In this document: in pieces, positions 36,442 to 45,520 of the stretch | Layout: every line of letters begins with the position of its first letter | Position numbering within the stretch: the stretch's first letter is position 1 | Origin: JAXHUM01 sp034189325 | GTDB taxonomy: Bacteria > Desulfobacterota > DSM-4660 > Desulfatiglandales > Desulfatiglandaceae | Reading direction: 5' to 3' | Assembly: GCA_034189325.1 (NCBI GenBank) | Contig: JAXHUM010000054.1 | Span: 1-64,000 of the forward strand | Length of the DNA: 64,000 nucleotides | Translations under genes and position numbers: made by a program | Notes under the pieces: model-generated | Told to the model about the DNA's origin: nothing | What the model saw: only the letters and a program-made list of their open reading frames with translations | Database searches by the model: none

Positions 36442-37125
36442 ATGGCCAAGAAAAAGATAACCAGAAAAGACCTCTTGAAAGAGACGGATGAGTTTCTCTC
36501 TTTTTCCGGCAGGGCCATCAACTTTTTCACCGCTCACCAGGTCCAGCTCAAATATGCTGGCATGGGAATTGGTGTCGTGATTCTGATCTATGCGGCCGTT
36601 TATATGTACCTGGGCCATGTCAATAAAAAGGGACAAGAGGCCTATGACAGGGCCTATTATTCGCTCTCAGAAAGCCTGAAGCCGGGAGCAGGTCATGAAG
36701 ACCTAATGAAATCGGGGACATTATTCCAAGAAGTCATGGACCGTCACGGACTTTCAGAGGCGGCGCGATTATCCCTGCCCCAGCTTGCCTATGTGAAGGC
36801 GGCAGACAAGAAATATGATGAAGCCATTGCCCTTTATCAGGAATTCCTGGATGACATGGCAGGGGATCAGCCATACGAATCCCTCGCCAGGCTTGCCATG
36901 GCATCCTGTTATGAGGCCACAGGCCGGATCAAGACAGCCATAGAGACGTTGAACCCAATTATGGAGGATGGGGAAAATCCACTGAAAGAGGCAGCCATGC
37001 TAAGCCTGGCTCGCCTCCACAGGCTTGATCAGAACCCAGGGAAGGCGAAAGAAATCCTCAAGACATTCGTCGAAAAGTACAAGGATTCACCTTTTCTCCC
37101 CATGGCCAAGGCAGGACTATACTAA
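36442..37125 (+). CDS. membrane-anchored TPR protein
   Basis: 227 residues. A short basic N-terminus (MAKKKITRKDLLKETDEF) is followed by one transmembrane segment at about 38-58 (AGMGIGVVILIYAAVYMYL), then tetratricopeptide-like helical repeats to the end, with YDEAIALYQEFLDDM and PGKAKEILKTFVEKYKDSPF. The layout matches the YfgM/TPR_21 group, which assist envelope protein folding, and other inner-membrane TPR proteins. GTG at 36439 directly precedes the chosen ATG. It is divergent from the DedA gene, with about 180 bp between the two starts. Confidence 0.75.
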   Translation: MAKKKITRKDLLKETDEFLSFSGRAINFFTAHQVQLKYAGMGIGVVILIYAAVYMYLGHVNKKGQEAYDRAYYSLSESLKPGAGHEDLMKSGTLFQEVMDRHGLSEAARLSLPQLAYVKAADKKYDEAIALYQEFLDDMAGDQPYESLARLAMASCYEATGRIKTAIETLNPIMEDGENPLKEAAMLSLARLHRLDQNPGKAKEILKTFVEKYKDSPFLPMAKAGLY

Positions 37126-37241
37126 AAGGCTCTCCCTCAGATTCCTTTGACAACCCTCGATAATCCCTTGTCAGTTACATTATAGCAGAAAAAGAATCGT
37201 TTCCGTGGTGAGCGGTTATTTGTTGTTCAGGAGATTTATTG

Positions 37242-38813
37242 ATGTTAATCACTGATATTTTAGCCCGAAACGCCGATCTGTATGGTGATGAGATCGCCCT
37301 TATCGAGAGAGAACCGGCAAAAAATCGAAAGAAGGCCATTACTTGGCGTGAATTTGATAGTCTGGCCAACAAAATCGCAAACAGCCTTATGGAAAGGGGC
37401 GTTTTAAAGGGGGACAAGGTCATACAGCTTATGATGAACTGTCTGGAGTGGCTCCCCATCTATTTCGGGATCTTGAGGACCGGGGCATGGGCGGTTCCGT
37501 TGAATTTCCGCTTTACCGCTGAGGAGATACGTTATTGCGCCAAAATCGTTGATGCAAAGGCCCTCATCTTTGGGGAGGAATTTGTAGACCCTATCGGCGC
37601 CATTCATTCCGATCTGGAGACTATCGCCGATTATGTCTTTTTGGGGCCGGACCAGGACCTACCAGGTTATGCCACGGCCTTCAGCGACTTTTGTCAAGGG
37701 GCATCCGAAGACCACCCCAGGGTCTCCCTCGCCCTGTCTGATGAAGCGGGCCTCTATTTCACGTCCGGGACAACAGGGACCCCGAAACCTATCCTCCTGA
37801 CTCACAACAACCTGGAATTCGCCGCCTTAATTGAAAACGCCCACCACGGGCAGGTCCACGAGGACAATTTCCTCTGCATACCCCCTCTCTATCATACAGG
37901 CGCCAAAATGCACTGGTTTGGGAATCTGATTGTGGGAGCCAGGGCGGTCATTCTTAAAGGGGTCAAGCCCCAATGGATCCTCGAGGCGGTCTCGGAAGAA
38001 AAAGTCACGATTGTCTGGCTTCTCGTTCCATGGGCCCAGGATATCCTTGTCGCCCTTGAAAAAGGAGACCTGAAGCTTGAAGATTACCAGCTGGACCAGT
38101 GGCGTCTGATGCATATCGGCGCCCAGCCCGTGCCGCGCAGCCTGGTAAGAAACTGGAAGAAGATCTTCCCGAATCACGACTACGATACAAATTACGGGTT
38201 AACAGAGACAACCGGGCCGGGATGCGTGCATTTGGGGCTGGACAACATTCACAAGGTAGGCGCCATAGGCATCCCGGGTGTTGACTGGGAATGCCGGATC
38301 GTGGACAATCAACACAAGGAGGTGCCAGCTGGTCAGACCGGCGAATTGATGGTCAAGGGGCCGGGTATGATGAAGGAGTATTACAAGGCGCCTCACCTAA
38401 CCCAAGAGACCATCATTGATGGCTGGCTCCTTACAGGTGACATGGCCAGGGTCGATGGAGAGGGTTTCATATGGCTGGTTGACAGGAAAAAGGATGTCAT
38501 TATTTGCGGCGGGGAGAACATCTTTCCCGTCCAGATAGAAGACTTTCTCATGGATAACCCCAAGATTCAGGATGTTGCCGTCATAGGGACCCCGGATGTC
38601 AGGCTGGGCGAGGTGGTCACCGCCATCATCCAGGTCAAAGACAGCCTGCCCATGACGGGGGAAGAGGTCCTGCGATTCTGTGAGGGCCTTCCAAGATACA
38701 GAAGGCCGCGGAAGGTCTTCTTTGATAACATCCCCAGAAACGCCACTGGAAAAATTATGAAACCTGATCTCAGAAAAAAATACGCCGGCATCGAGGAAAG
38801 TTTCCAAATCTGA
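37242..38813 (+). CDS. AMP-forming acyl-CoA synthetase
   Basis: 523 residues of the ANL adenylate-forming family. The ATP-binding loop is LYFTSGTTGTPKP, followed by NYGLTETTGPG, GWLLTGDMARVDGEGF, the hinge DRKKDVIICGGENIFP and the adenylation lysine region PRNATGKIMK near the C-terminus. The start at ATG 37242 has CAGGAG upstream. It would activate a carboxylic acid to acyl-CoA with ATP. The iorA gene follows after 41 bp, so an aromatic or branched acid such as an arylacetate is a reasonable but unproven substrate; long-chain fatty acid is the main alternative. Confidence 0.88.
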   Translation: MLITDILARNADLYGDEIALIEREPAKNRKKAITWREFDSLANKIANSLMERGVLKGDKVIQLMMNCLEWLPIYFGILRTGAWAVPLNFRFTAEEIRYCAKIVDAKALIFGEEFVDPIGAIHSDLETIADYVFLGPDQDLPGYATAFSDFCQGASEDHPRVSLALSDEAGLYFTSGTTGTPKPILLTHNNLEFAALIENAHHGQVHEDNFLCIPPLYHTGAKMHWFGNLIVGARAVILKGVKPQWILEAVSEEKVTIVWLLVPWAQDILVALEKGDLKLEDYQLDQWRLMHIGAQPVPRSLVRNWKKIFPNHDYDTNYGLTETTGPGCVHLGLDNIHKVGAIGIPGVDWECRIVDNQHKEVPAGQTGELMVKGPGMMKEYYKAPHLTQETIIDGWLLTGDMARVDGEGFIWLVDRKKDVIICGGENIFPVQIEDFLMDNPKIQDVAVIGTPDVRLGEVVTAIIQVKDSLPMTGEEVLRFCEGLPRYRRPRKVFFDNIPRNATGKIMKPDLRKKYAGIEESFQI

Positions 38814-38854
38814 TCTCCTTCAATGCCTTATGAACAAAACCATCAGGAGGAAAC

Positions 38855-40705
38855 ATGCATAAGCTACTCGCTGAAGATCCAGGCAAGGAATTGCTCCTTT
38901 TAGGGAACGAGGCCATCGCTCGAGGGGCCCTTGAGGCGGGCCTTTCTTTTGCCACATGCTATCCAGGGACGCCCTCATCGGAGATTCCGGAGCAGTTTCT
39001 CGCTATAAGCCGTGAGACGGATCTCTATTTTGAATACTCAACCAACGAAAAGGTCGCCCTCGAAGTGGGGGCGGGCGCCGCTATATCAGGGTTGCGGACC
39101 ATGGTAACCATGAAACATGTGGGCCTCAATGTGGCCGCGGATCCTTTGATGACACTTGCCTATATAGGCGTGAAGGGAGGCATGGTCATTGTCAACGCCG
39201 ACGATCCCTCACTCTTTTCGAGTCAGAATGAACAGGACAACAGGTACTATGCCCGGCTCTCCGGTTTGCCCATGCTGGAACCCACCAATACCCAGGAGAT
39301 GAAGGATTTTACCATAGCCGCCTTTGATCTTTCAGAAGAACTTAAGCTCCCGGTCATCCTGAGGACAACCACCCGGTTGAATCACATCAGGGGAGCGGTG
39401 AAGCTCGGGGCCCTGCGTCCTATTAAATCAAAGGACACCTTCCAGCTCGATCCCTTCAATCTGGTGGCGGTTCCGGCCGTATGCAGGAAGCTCCACGGGG
39501 TCCTCTTGGAGAAATACGACCGGGAACTCGAAAAATCCGAGACCTCGCCCTTCAACGAGATCATCGGCAAAGGAAAGTACGGCATTGTGACCAACGGCGT
39601 CAGCTTCAACTATGTCAGGGATGCTGTCGCGGATCTCGGCATGAGAGAGGATGTCTCCATCCTCAAACTCGGCTTTTCGTGGCCCATGCCCAAAGGACTC
39701 TGCTCACGCTTTCTCAACCAGGTGGAGAAAGTCCTGGTCGTGGAGGAGCTTGAACCGGTCATTGAAAATGATCTCAGGGCGATCGCCCAGGAGGCCGGGA
39801 GGCTGATCCCCATAAAGGGTAAGGGTGTCGGGAGACTCTCCCGACTCTTTGAGTATGACCCTGCCATGGTCCGCACGGCCATTTCAGAATGTTTCGGCGT
39901 TGATGATGCGGGACCTCGAATGGTTGATCTCACAGACCTACCCGAGCTGCCGGGAAGGCCGCCCAATCTTTGCGCCGGTTGCCCGCACAGGGCCTCTTAT
40001 GTTGCCATAAAGGAGGTCTTCGGTCCGGACGCCATTAACCCGACGGACATCGGGTGTTATACCTTAGGCCTGCTTCCGCCCCTTTCCATGGCGGACTTTT
40101 TGATCTGCATGGGCTCTTCGGTCAGCTCATCCTGCGGGTTTTCTCGTGCCACGAATCAGAAGGTAGTCTCTTTCATCGGTGACTCCACCTTCTTTCATTC
40201 AGGCGTCACCGGTCTTATCAACGCGGTTCACAACAACCACAAGTTCACACTGGTGATACTTGACAACGGCACCACCGCCATGACCGGGCAACAGCCTCAT
40301 CCAGGCGTTGATACAAAGCCGATGGGGCTTGAAAGGACCCAGGTATCTATTGAGGACCTGGTCCGGGGATGCGGCGTTCAAGATGTTCACGTGGTCAAAT
40401 CCTATCATCTCAAAAAGGTCATGGAAGCAGCCAGGGCCGCTATGGAATATGACGGAATATCCGTGATTATTTCGAGGGAATTCTGCCCCCTGTTTGCCAA
40501 GGCCACGGGACGGGCGAAGAAGGCCCGGCCTTTTTCCATCAACCATGACAGGTGTAAGGATCATCGGGACTGTATTCATAAGCTTGGTTGTCCGGCCATG
40601 TTCATTGAAGCCGAAGAGGTTCGAATCGACGAAAACCTCTGTATCGGCTGTTCCGTGTGCGCCCAGATCTGCCCGGAAAATGCAATTGTACCATTAAAGC
40701 GATAA
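38855..40705 (+). CDS. iorA: indolepyruvate:ferredoxin oxidoreductase alpha subunit
   Basis: 616 residues, the normal IorA length. The N-terminal pyrimidine-binding domain (ATCYPGTPSSEIPEQF, EYSTNEKVALEVG) is followed by a swivel domain and the thiamine-pyrophosphate domain with CAGCPHR, CMGSSVSSSCGFS and IGDSTFFHSG-VTGLINAVHNN. The last 60 residues hold a ferredoxin region: CKDHRDC, KLGCP, then CIGCSVCAQICP. The enzyme oxidises indolepyruvate, phenylpyruvate and similar aryl pyruvates to aryl-acetyl-CoA with reduction of ferredoxin in amino-acid fermentation. RBS CAGGAGG precedes the ATG. The beta subunit follows after 12 bp. Confidence 0.95.
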   Translation: MHKLLAEDPGKELLLLGNEAIARGALEAGLSFATCYPGTPSSEIPEQFLAISRETDLYFEYSTNEKVALEVGAGAAISGLRTMVTMKHVGLNVAADPLMTLAYIGVKGGMVIVNADDPSLFSSQNEQDNRYYARLSGLPMLEPTNTQEMKDFTIAAFDLSEELKLPVILRTTTRLNHIRGAVKLGALRPIKSKDTFQLDPFNLVAVPAVCRKLHGVLLEKYDRELEKSETSPFNEIIGKGKYGIVTNGVSFNYVRDAVADLGMREDVSILKLGFSWPMPKGLCSRFLNQVEKVLVVEELEPVIENDLRAIAQEAGRLIPIKGKGVGRLSRLFEYDPAMVRTAISECFGVDDAGPRMVDLTDLPELPGRPPNLCAGCPHRASYVAIKEVFGPDAINPTDIGCYTLGLLPPLSMADFLICMGSSVSSSCGFSRATNQKVVSFIGDSTFFHSGVTGLINAVHNNHKFTLVILDNGTTAMTGQQPHPGVDTKPMGLERTQVSIEDLVRGCGVQDVHVVKSYHLKKVMEAARAAMEYDGISVIISREFCPLFAKATGRAKKARPFSINHDRCKDHRDCIHKLGCPAMFIEAEEVRIDENLCIGCSVCAQICPENAIVPLKR

Positions 40706-40717
40706 GTGAGGACTTCT

Positions 40718-41314
40718 ATGGAAACGAAGAGGCTCGTGTTTATAGGTGTCGGCGGCCAGGGAAATCTCCTTGCGTCCCGTCTCTTGGGAGAGGCTGCCCT
40801 GTCTGTGGGTATTCCCGCAGTGGTCAGTGAAATACACGGCATGGCCCAAAGAGGTGGGATTGTCGAATCAGCCGTGCTAATGGGGAGCGTGTCAAGCCCG
40901 ATTGTCTCAGACGGTGAGGCGGATATCCTCATCGGATTTGAGCCTATGGAGACCTTGAGGAGTTTAAGAAAATGCAACAAGGACACGGTGGTGATTACAA
41001 ACACACACCCTCTTCCCCCTTTCACGGTCTCAATTGGTCAAGGCTCCTACCCATCCATGGATGAGATCCTGTCCCTGATAACCAAAAAGGTCGGGAGATG
41101 TGTCACTTTAGACGGGAATGCCCTCGCAAGGGAGGCAGGCAATCCTCTCTCTCTTAATATGGTGATGTTGGGGGCACTCATCGGCTTAGGCACGATTTCC
41201 GTCGGGCCTCAAGATATGAAAAGGGTCATCTCCACATCCACCAAAAAGGCCTTCCTGGAATCCAATCTCAAGGCCTTTGAACTCGGTATGGAAAGTTCCA
41301 GACAGTCACCCTAG
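40718..41314 (+). CDS. iorB: indolepyruvate:ferredoxin oxidoreductase beta subunit
   Basis: 198 residues, the gamma-type domain of 2-oxoacid:ferredoxin oxidoreductases: VFIGVGGQGNLLASRLLGEAA at the N-terminus, SEIHGMAQRGG in the middle and a C-terminal FLESNLKAFELG segment. ATG 40718 is chosen over the in-frame GTG at 40706 because GAGG lies six bases before it. It forms the heteromeric enzyme with IorA directly upstream; synthetase, iorA and iorB read as one operon. Confidence 0.93.
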   Translation: METKRLVFIGVGGQGNLLASRLLGEAALSVGIPAVVSEIHGMAQRGGIVESAVLMGSVSSPIVSDGEADILIGFEPMETLRSLRKCNKDTVVITNTHPLPPFTVSIGQGSYPSMDEILSLITKKVGRCVTLDGNALAREAGNPLSLNMVMLGALIGLGTISVGPQDMKRVISTSTKKAFLESNLKAFELGMESSRQSP

Positions 41315-41368
41315 ACCCGGGCAGCGCCCCTCTTTCTCGGCATTGGAAATGGGTGTTTCTGGCAGACT

Positions 41369-41683
41369 ATGTTTTTTTTCATCGCCGGCGTGCAGCCGAG
41401 GACCGTCAAGTTGTCAGGCCCTGCCAGGCCCTGCCCATCATGCGGGCTCTGTCAGGCTCGTCTCAAAAGAACGGATCATTATCTGTCTCTCTTTTTTGTC
41501 CCTCTTCTAAGAGTGCAAAAGGGCGTTCCTTTTCTCCAGTGCGAAAGGTGTGGGAACCTGAGCGCTGAATCGGGAGAGGCATTGTATCCGCCTCGAAAGA
41601 GAGATGATAAAATCTGTCGCTATTGTGGAAAGCAACTGGATCCATCGTATCGCTACTGCCCTTTTTGCGGGAAGACGGTTTAA
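41369..41683 (+). CDS. zinc-ribbon protein
   Basis: 104 residues. Two zinc-ribbon halves are visible: CPSCGLCQARLKRTDHYLSL followed by CERCG, and CRYCGKQLDP followed by CPFCG. The first part, beginning MFFFIAG and with FFVPLLRVQKGVPFLQC, matches a small conserved group of zinc-ribbon proteins found in bacteria and fungi, which supports this start despite a poor ribosome site. A shorter frame overlapping the iorB end is rejected. Function unknown; possibly an adaptor or metal-binding protein. Confidence 0.75.
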   Translation: MFFFIAGVQPRTVKLSGPARPCPSCGLCQARLKRTDHYLSLFFVPLLRVQKGVPFLQCERCGNLSAESGEALYPPRKRDDKICRYCGKQLDPSYRYCPFCGKTV

Positions 41684-41797
41684 AGGCCGGTAATCAGGCC
41701 TCTAGGGAACATCAAGAGGGGATGCCCTGCCAGGGGAGATCCCACATTGGTTGATGAAACCGAGACCACTGTTCGTTCAGGATAAAGGAGTGGAACC

Positions 41798-42586
41798 ATG
41801 CAGGTCAGAGCCAACCATATTCAGATGAATTACACCTTGACGGGAAAGGACAAGGCGCCTGTGGTGATGCTCAGCCATTCTCTGGGCTCCAGCCTGGGCA
41901 TGTGGGAGCCCCAGATGGAATCGTTGGAGGCCTCCTTCCAGGTTCTACGTTACGACACTCGAGGTCACGGCGGAAGTGATGCCCCGGCCGGGCCGTACAC
42001 CCTGGAAGAGCTGGGTGAAGATGCCGTGGCTTTGATGGACAAGCTGGGCCTGGATGTCGTGCACTGGGTCGGTCTCTCCATGGGCGGGATGATCGGGCAA
42101 GCTATCGCCCTGTATCATGCCGATCGACTCCGGAGTCTCTCATTGTGCGACACGGCCTCTATCATCCCTGAGGAGGCCCAGCCAACGTGGGAGGAACGGA
42201 TTCGCAGGGCCCGTGAGCAGGGCATGGAGGCCCTGGCCCAGGAGACCCTCGAGCGATGGTTTACGCCACCCTATCTCAGCCAAAACACCCCCGATATACA
42301 ACGAATCCGGAGCAGTTTTCTATCCACACCGGTGGCTGGCTTCGTCGGTTGCAGTGAAGCGATTCGCAGGCTCGATTACCTGGAGCGCCTCTCAGAAATC
42401 GCTATGCCCACACTCATCATCGTTGGCGAACAGGACCTCGGAACACCGGTGGCTGCGGCTCAGGCCATGCACGAGCGTATCTCCGGATCCAAACTGAGGG
42501 TTCTGCCCTCTGCCGCTCATCTCTCCAATGTGGAGCAGGCAGAGCCCTTTAATGAAACCCTTTTGGCCTTTTTACGCGAGTCCTGA
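41798..42586 (+). CDS. alpha/beta hydrolase, 3-oxoadipate enol-lactonase-like
   Basis: 262 residues. The nucleophile elbow is GLSMGG (serine near residue 98), the oxyanion region is LSHSLGSS, the acid is the aspartate in GEQDLGTP and the catalytic histidine is in SAAHLSN. Overall pattern and length match PcaD-type enol-lactonases. A beta-ketoadipate pathway is not expected in an anaerobe and none of its other genes are here, so the true substrate is probably another ester or lactone. AAAGGAG lies before the ATG. It stands alone between a zinc-ribbon gene and a lytic transglycosylase. Confidence 0.85.
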   Translation: MQVRANHIQMNYTLTGKDKAPVVMLSHSLGSSLGMWEPQMESLEASFQVLRYDTRGHGGSDAPAGPYTLEELGEDAVALMDKLGLDVVHWVGLSMGGMIGQAIALYHADRLRSLSLCDTASIIPEEAQPTWEERIRRAREQGMEALAQETLERWFTPPYLSQNTPDIQRIRSSFLSTPVAGFVGCSEAIRRLDYLERLSEIAMPTLIIVGEQDLGTPVAAAQAMHERISGSKLRVLPSAAHLSNVEQAEPFNETLLAFLRES

Positions 42587-42673
42587 CAGCTCCTATGAAA
42601 TGAGGCAAGGCTTTAGGACCTTTCAAAAGGGGACCCCTGAATTTCTGAGAACCTGCAAAAGGAGCTGACAAAA

Positions 42674-43834
42674 ATGAAATGGGGAAGTGTCTTTATGGTC
42701 GTCGCAGGATTGTTATGGTCGGTCCATGCACACGGAGCCGCCCTGGAAAAGGCCGATTTTCCCTCGCTCCTTTCATCCCTGCGCTCTGTTGGCCCTTTGG
42801 AGTTTTGCGGGGAACCGGTCCCATTGGAGGCTCCAAATGTAAGGGAGCGGATGGAAAAAGAACTGCTTCTCACCTTGTGGGATCGACCCCAAGTGATCCT
42901 CTGGCTGAAACGCTCCCGTCGCTATCTTCCTTCTATCGAAACCATGTTGCGAGAGAACAACCTTCCAGACGACCTCAAGTATCTGGCCGTTGCTGAAAGC
43001 GCCCTGAGACCCCATGCCGGTTCAAGAAAGGGGGCTGTTGGGTTTTGGCAATTCACGACCTATACCGGTCGGAAATATGGGCTGGTTGTTGATGAACGCA
43101 AGGATGAGAGACGGAGTCTATTCGCTTCCACAAGGGCGGCGATCCGTTACTTGAAGGCCCTCCATGAATCCTTCGGGTCGTGGTCCCTCGCCGTGGCCGC
43201 CTATAATATGGGGGAAGAAGGACTGAGGGCGGAAATTCTGGAACAAAAGACCGACCGCTATCATCAACTCTATCTCCCCCTCGAAACGCAAAGGTTCCTG
43301 TTTCGCATTCTCTCGGTCAAATTGATTCTCTCCGATCCGGAGGCTTACGGTTTCAGGCTCACACCAAAGGATTATTACCCCCCCCTGAGGATTGATCATC
43401 TCCAGCTGGAATGTTTTCAGGAAGTACCGATCCGAATCGTGGCTCAGGCCGCGCAGACCTATTTCAAGACGATCAAAGATCTCAATCCGGAGGTGAGAGG
43501 GCACTACCTTGCGGCAGGCCGCCATAGCCTTCTGATTCCAAAAGGCGCCTCCGTCGGTTTTGAGGCCCGATATCAAGATCTCCTCAAGCAGTTCTTAACG
43601 AGCCAAAAGGAACGCGTCTATATCGTCAAAGAAGGAGATAATCTCTCCACAATTGCCGATAGATTTGATGTCCCCGTCGCCTCCCTTATCATCTGGAACC
43701 GTCTCGACCTCAGGAGCCCTATCCACCCTGGGGATCGCCTTATGATTTATCCATCGGGAAAGCATTCCGGCCATGGGAGGGACCGCTCAAGAGGAGGGAA
43801 CGTCAAAAGCGATGCGTTTGAGGAGACCAGGTGA
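42674..43834 (+). CDS. lytic transglycosylase with LysM domain (MltD-like)
   Basis: 386 residues. A signal peptide (about 1-23, ending VHAHG) is followed by a transglycosylase SLT domain (about 95-215) with the catalytic glutamate in LAVAESALRPHA, then GAVGFWQFTTYTGRKYGL and AVAAYNMGEEGL. A C-terminal LysM domain (about 315-362) begins YIVKEGDNLSTIADRF and ends PGDRLMIYP. It cleaves the glycan strands of peptidoglycan between MurNAc and GlcNAc in the periplasm. AAAGGAG precedes the ATG. A second, weaker LysM-like stretch may exist around residue 255-300. Confidence 0.92.
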   Translation: MKWGSVFMVVAGLLWSVHAHGAALEKADFPSLLSSLRSVGPLEFCGEPVPLEAPNVRERMEKELLLTLWDRPQVILWLKRSRRYLPSIETMLRENNLPDDLKYLAVAESALRPHAGSRKGAVGFWQFTTYTGRKYGLVVDERKDERRSLFASTRAAIRYLKALHESFGSWSLAVAAYNMGEEGLRAEILEQKTDRYHQLYLPLETQRFLFRILSVKLILSDPEAYGFRLTPKDYYPPLRIDHLQLECFQEVPIRIVAQAAQTYFKTIKDLNPEVRGHYLAAGRHSLLIPKGASVGFEARYQDLLKQFLTSQKERVYIVKEGDNLSTIADRFDVPVASLIIWNRLDLRSPIHPGDRLMIYPSGKHSGHGRDRSRGGNVKSDAFEETR

Positions 43835-43919
43835 TTCAACAGAAAGGAGATAGGGCTGATTGGCCTGAAATAGGATACTTAGCAGATCCTGAAGGATAGT
43901 TTGAGATGGGCTGTCAGCA

Positions 43920-45113
43920 ATGAAAATCATGCATCACGAAAACGAGTCTGTTCAAGAGGATGGTTCGTCGGTCTGGACCACTTCTTTTCTTTTTTTGAAC
44001 CTCTCCTTTTTTATGGTATTTGCGAACACCGCCCTGTTTTACATCTATCCCCTCGCCCTTGACCATATGGGCAGCGGACACCATATCGTGGGGCTCGTCA
44101 TGGGGATCTTTTCAACGGCCGCTGTCTTATCACGGCCGTTTCTGGGCAAGCTGGTCGGCCTGAAAGGGGAGTCCTGGGTGATGTCGTCGGGATTGGCCCT
44201 TAATATGGGGGTCTGCCTGGCCTATAACCTGATCGAGGAATTCGGTCCCGCCATGCTGGCGGTCAGGACCCTTCATGGGATCGGATTCTCCGCCTTTATC
44301 ACGGGTGGATTCTCACTGGCAGCCAAGGTCTTTCCACCTGCAAAGAGGGGTGAGGCCTTCAGTGTCTTAGGGGCATGCCTTATGGGGACGGTTGCTCTGG
44401 CCCCTCCCTTTGGAGAGTTCCTGGTCGGCCGATGGGGATTCGGCTCCCTCTATATAACGGCATCAGGATCGCTTCTTTTGGCATGGGTCTGTTTGCGGAT
44501 AGTTAAAGAGCATTTGAAAGAATCGACATACGAACACACCAAGACCCCGGTGAAATACCTGGGCCTTTTAAAAGACAGGGCCTTTTGCCTCCTGCTGATT
44601 TCAACGATCATCTTTGCCCATTGCCAGGCAACGGTTCCGAATTTCCTCGCCCTTCTTGCCGCAGGCAAAGGGGGCAACAGCGGCCGCTTCTTCATGGTTT
44701 CCTATTTCACCGCCATCCTTTTTCTCCTCGCCATGGGTCGATTCATCGACCGGTTCGGCATGCGGCTGTTTCTGGTAGTCGCCTATCCCTTCTTCTTGCT
44801 CGGTATATTCCTTATACCTTCCTCGCTCCCATCTTTTTACTTCCTGTTTCCTGCCGTCCTTTATGGAGCCGGCATAGGACTTCTCTTTCCAGCTCACAAC
44901 GCCGCAGCGGCCGGTCACGGCAATGAAATGCAAAAACCGGCATATATGTCACTCTTTACCGCTGTCTACGATGCTGGATTTATCACCGGTGGGGTGGTGT
45001 CGGGATGGTTTGCCCAGAAAACGAGTCTGGATTTGCTTTTCACGACCTGCAGTGTTTTTGGTCTTCTCGGTTTTGGTGTGGTCATTCTCCTGTCAAAGAC
45101 TCGAATGGAATGA
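43920..45113 (+). CDS. major facilitator superfamily transporter
   Basis: 397 residues with about twelve hydrophobic segments. The first loop carries GIFSTAAVLSRPFLGKLVG, a typical MFS motif A, and GRFIDRFGMRLFLV is its counterpart in the second half. It resembles efflux-type permeases of the YfcJ/arabinose-export kind. The substrate is unknown. It has only a poor ribosome site; ATG at 43929 (M4) is an alternative. The stop is 11 bp from the convergent small gene. Confidence 0.85.
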   Translation: MKIMHHENESVQEDGSSVWTTSFLFLNLSFFMVFANTALFYIYPLALDHMGSGHHIVGLVMGIFSTAAVLSRPFLGKLVGLKGESWVMSSGLALNMGVCLAYNLIEEFGPAMLAVRTLHGIGFSAFITGGFSLAAKVFPPAKRGEAFSVLGACLMGTVALAPPFGEFLVGRWGFGSLYITASGSLLLAWVCLRIVKEHLKESTYEHTKTPVKYLGLLKDRAFCLLLISTIIFAHCQATVPNFLALLAAGKGGNSGRFFMVSYFTAILFLLAMGRFIDRFGMRLFLVVAYPFFLLGIFLIPSSLPSFYFLFPAVLYGAGIGLLFPAHNAAAAGHGNEMQKPAYMSLFTAVYDAGFITGGVVSGWFAQKTSLDLLFTTCSVFGLLGFGVVILLSKTRME

Positions 45114-45124
45114 CCTACAGGTGA

Positions 45125-45424
45125 TCACTTCTGTTTCTTTTTCTTTTTTTTGACCCTTTCAATAAATTCTTCCAGATCTTCAAGCGTCCCGAATTCGCTC
45201 CTGAAAAGCTCTTCGCTCCATTGATTGAGGCCGAGGGTGAAAATGTGGTGGATCAGTTTATCTACGTCTTCGGGGCCCTCCAATTTCAGCATTTGGTAGA
45301 GAAAATCATTAGGCACCTTGATTGGGTACAGTGCTGTCTTGCCGCCTTTGTCCGGTTTCAGGTACTCCTGAATACTCTTAAGGATTCTCAGGTTCACGTA
45401 CCTTCTTTCATAGTCCTCGGTCAT
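45125..45424 (-). CDS. small protein of unknown function
   Basis: 99 residues, not recognised. Charged and helical, with LYPIKVPNDFLYQMLKLEG in the middle and a lysine-rich end (KKKKKKQK). GGGGAG lies eight bases before the ATG. No signal peptide or membrane segment. It lies about 96 bp downstream of the M16 peptidase gene on the same strand and may be cotranscribed with it. Confidence 0.65.
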   Translation of the reverse strand: MTEDYERRYVNLRILKSIQEYLKPDKGGKTALYPIKVPNDFLYQMLKLEGPEDVDKLIHHIFTLGLNQWSEELFRSEFGTLEDLEEFIERVKKKKKKQK

Positions 45425-45520
45425 AGCGTTGACTCCCCAAATCGGACCTTTTATGGTTTTAATATAAGGCCTGGAAAACTGAAAATCAATAAAAGACTTT
45501 TGCCCTTTGCCGCCGGGGAC

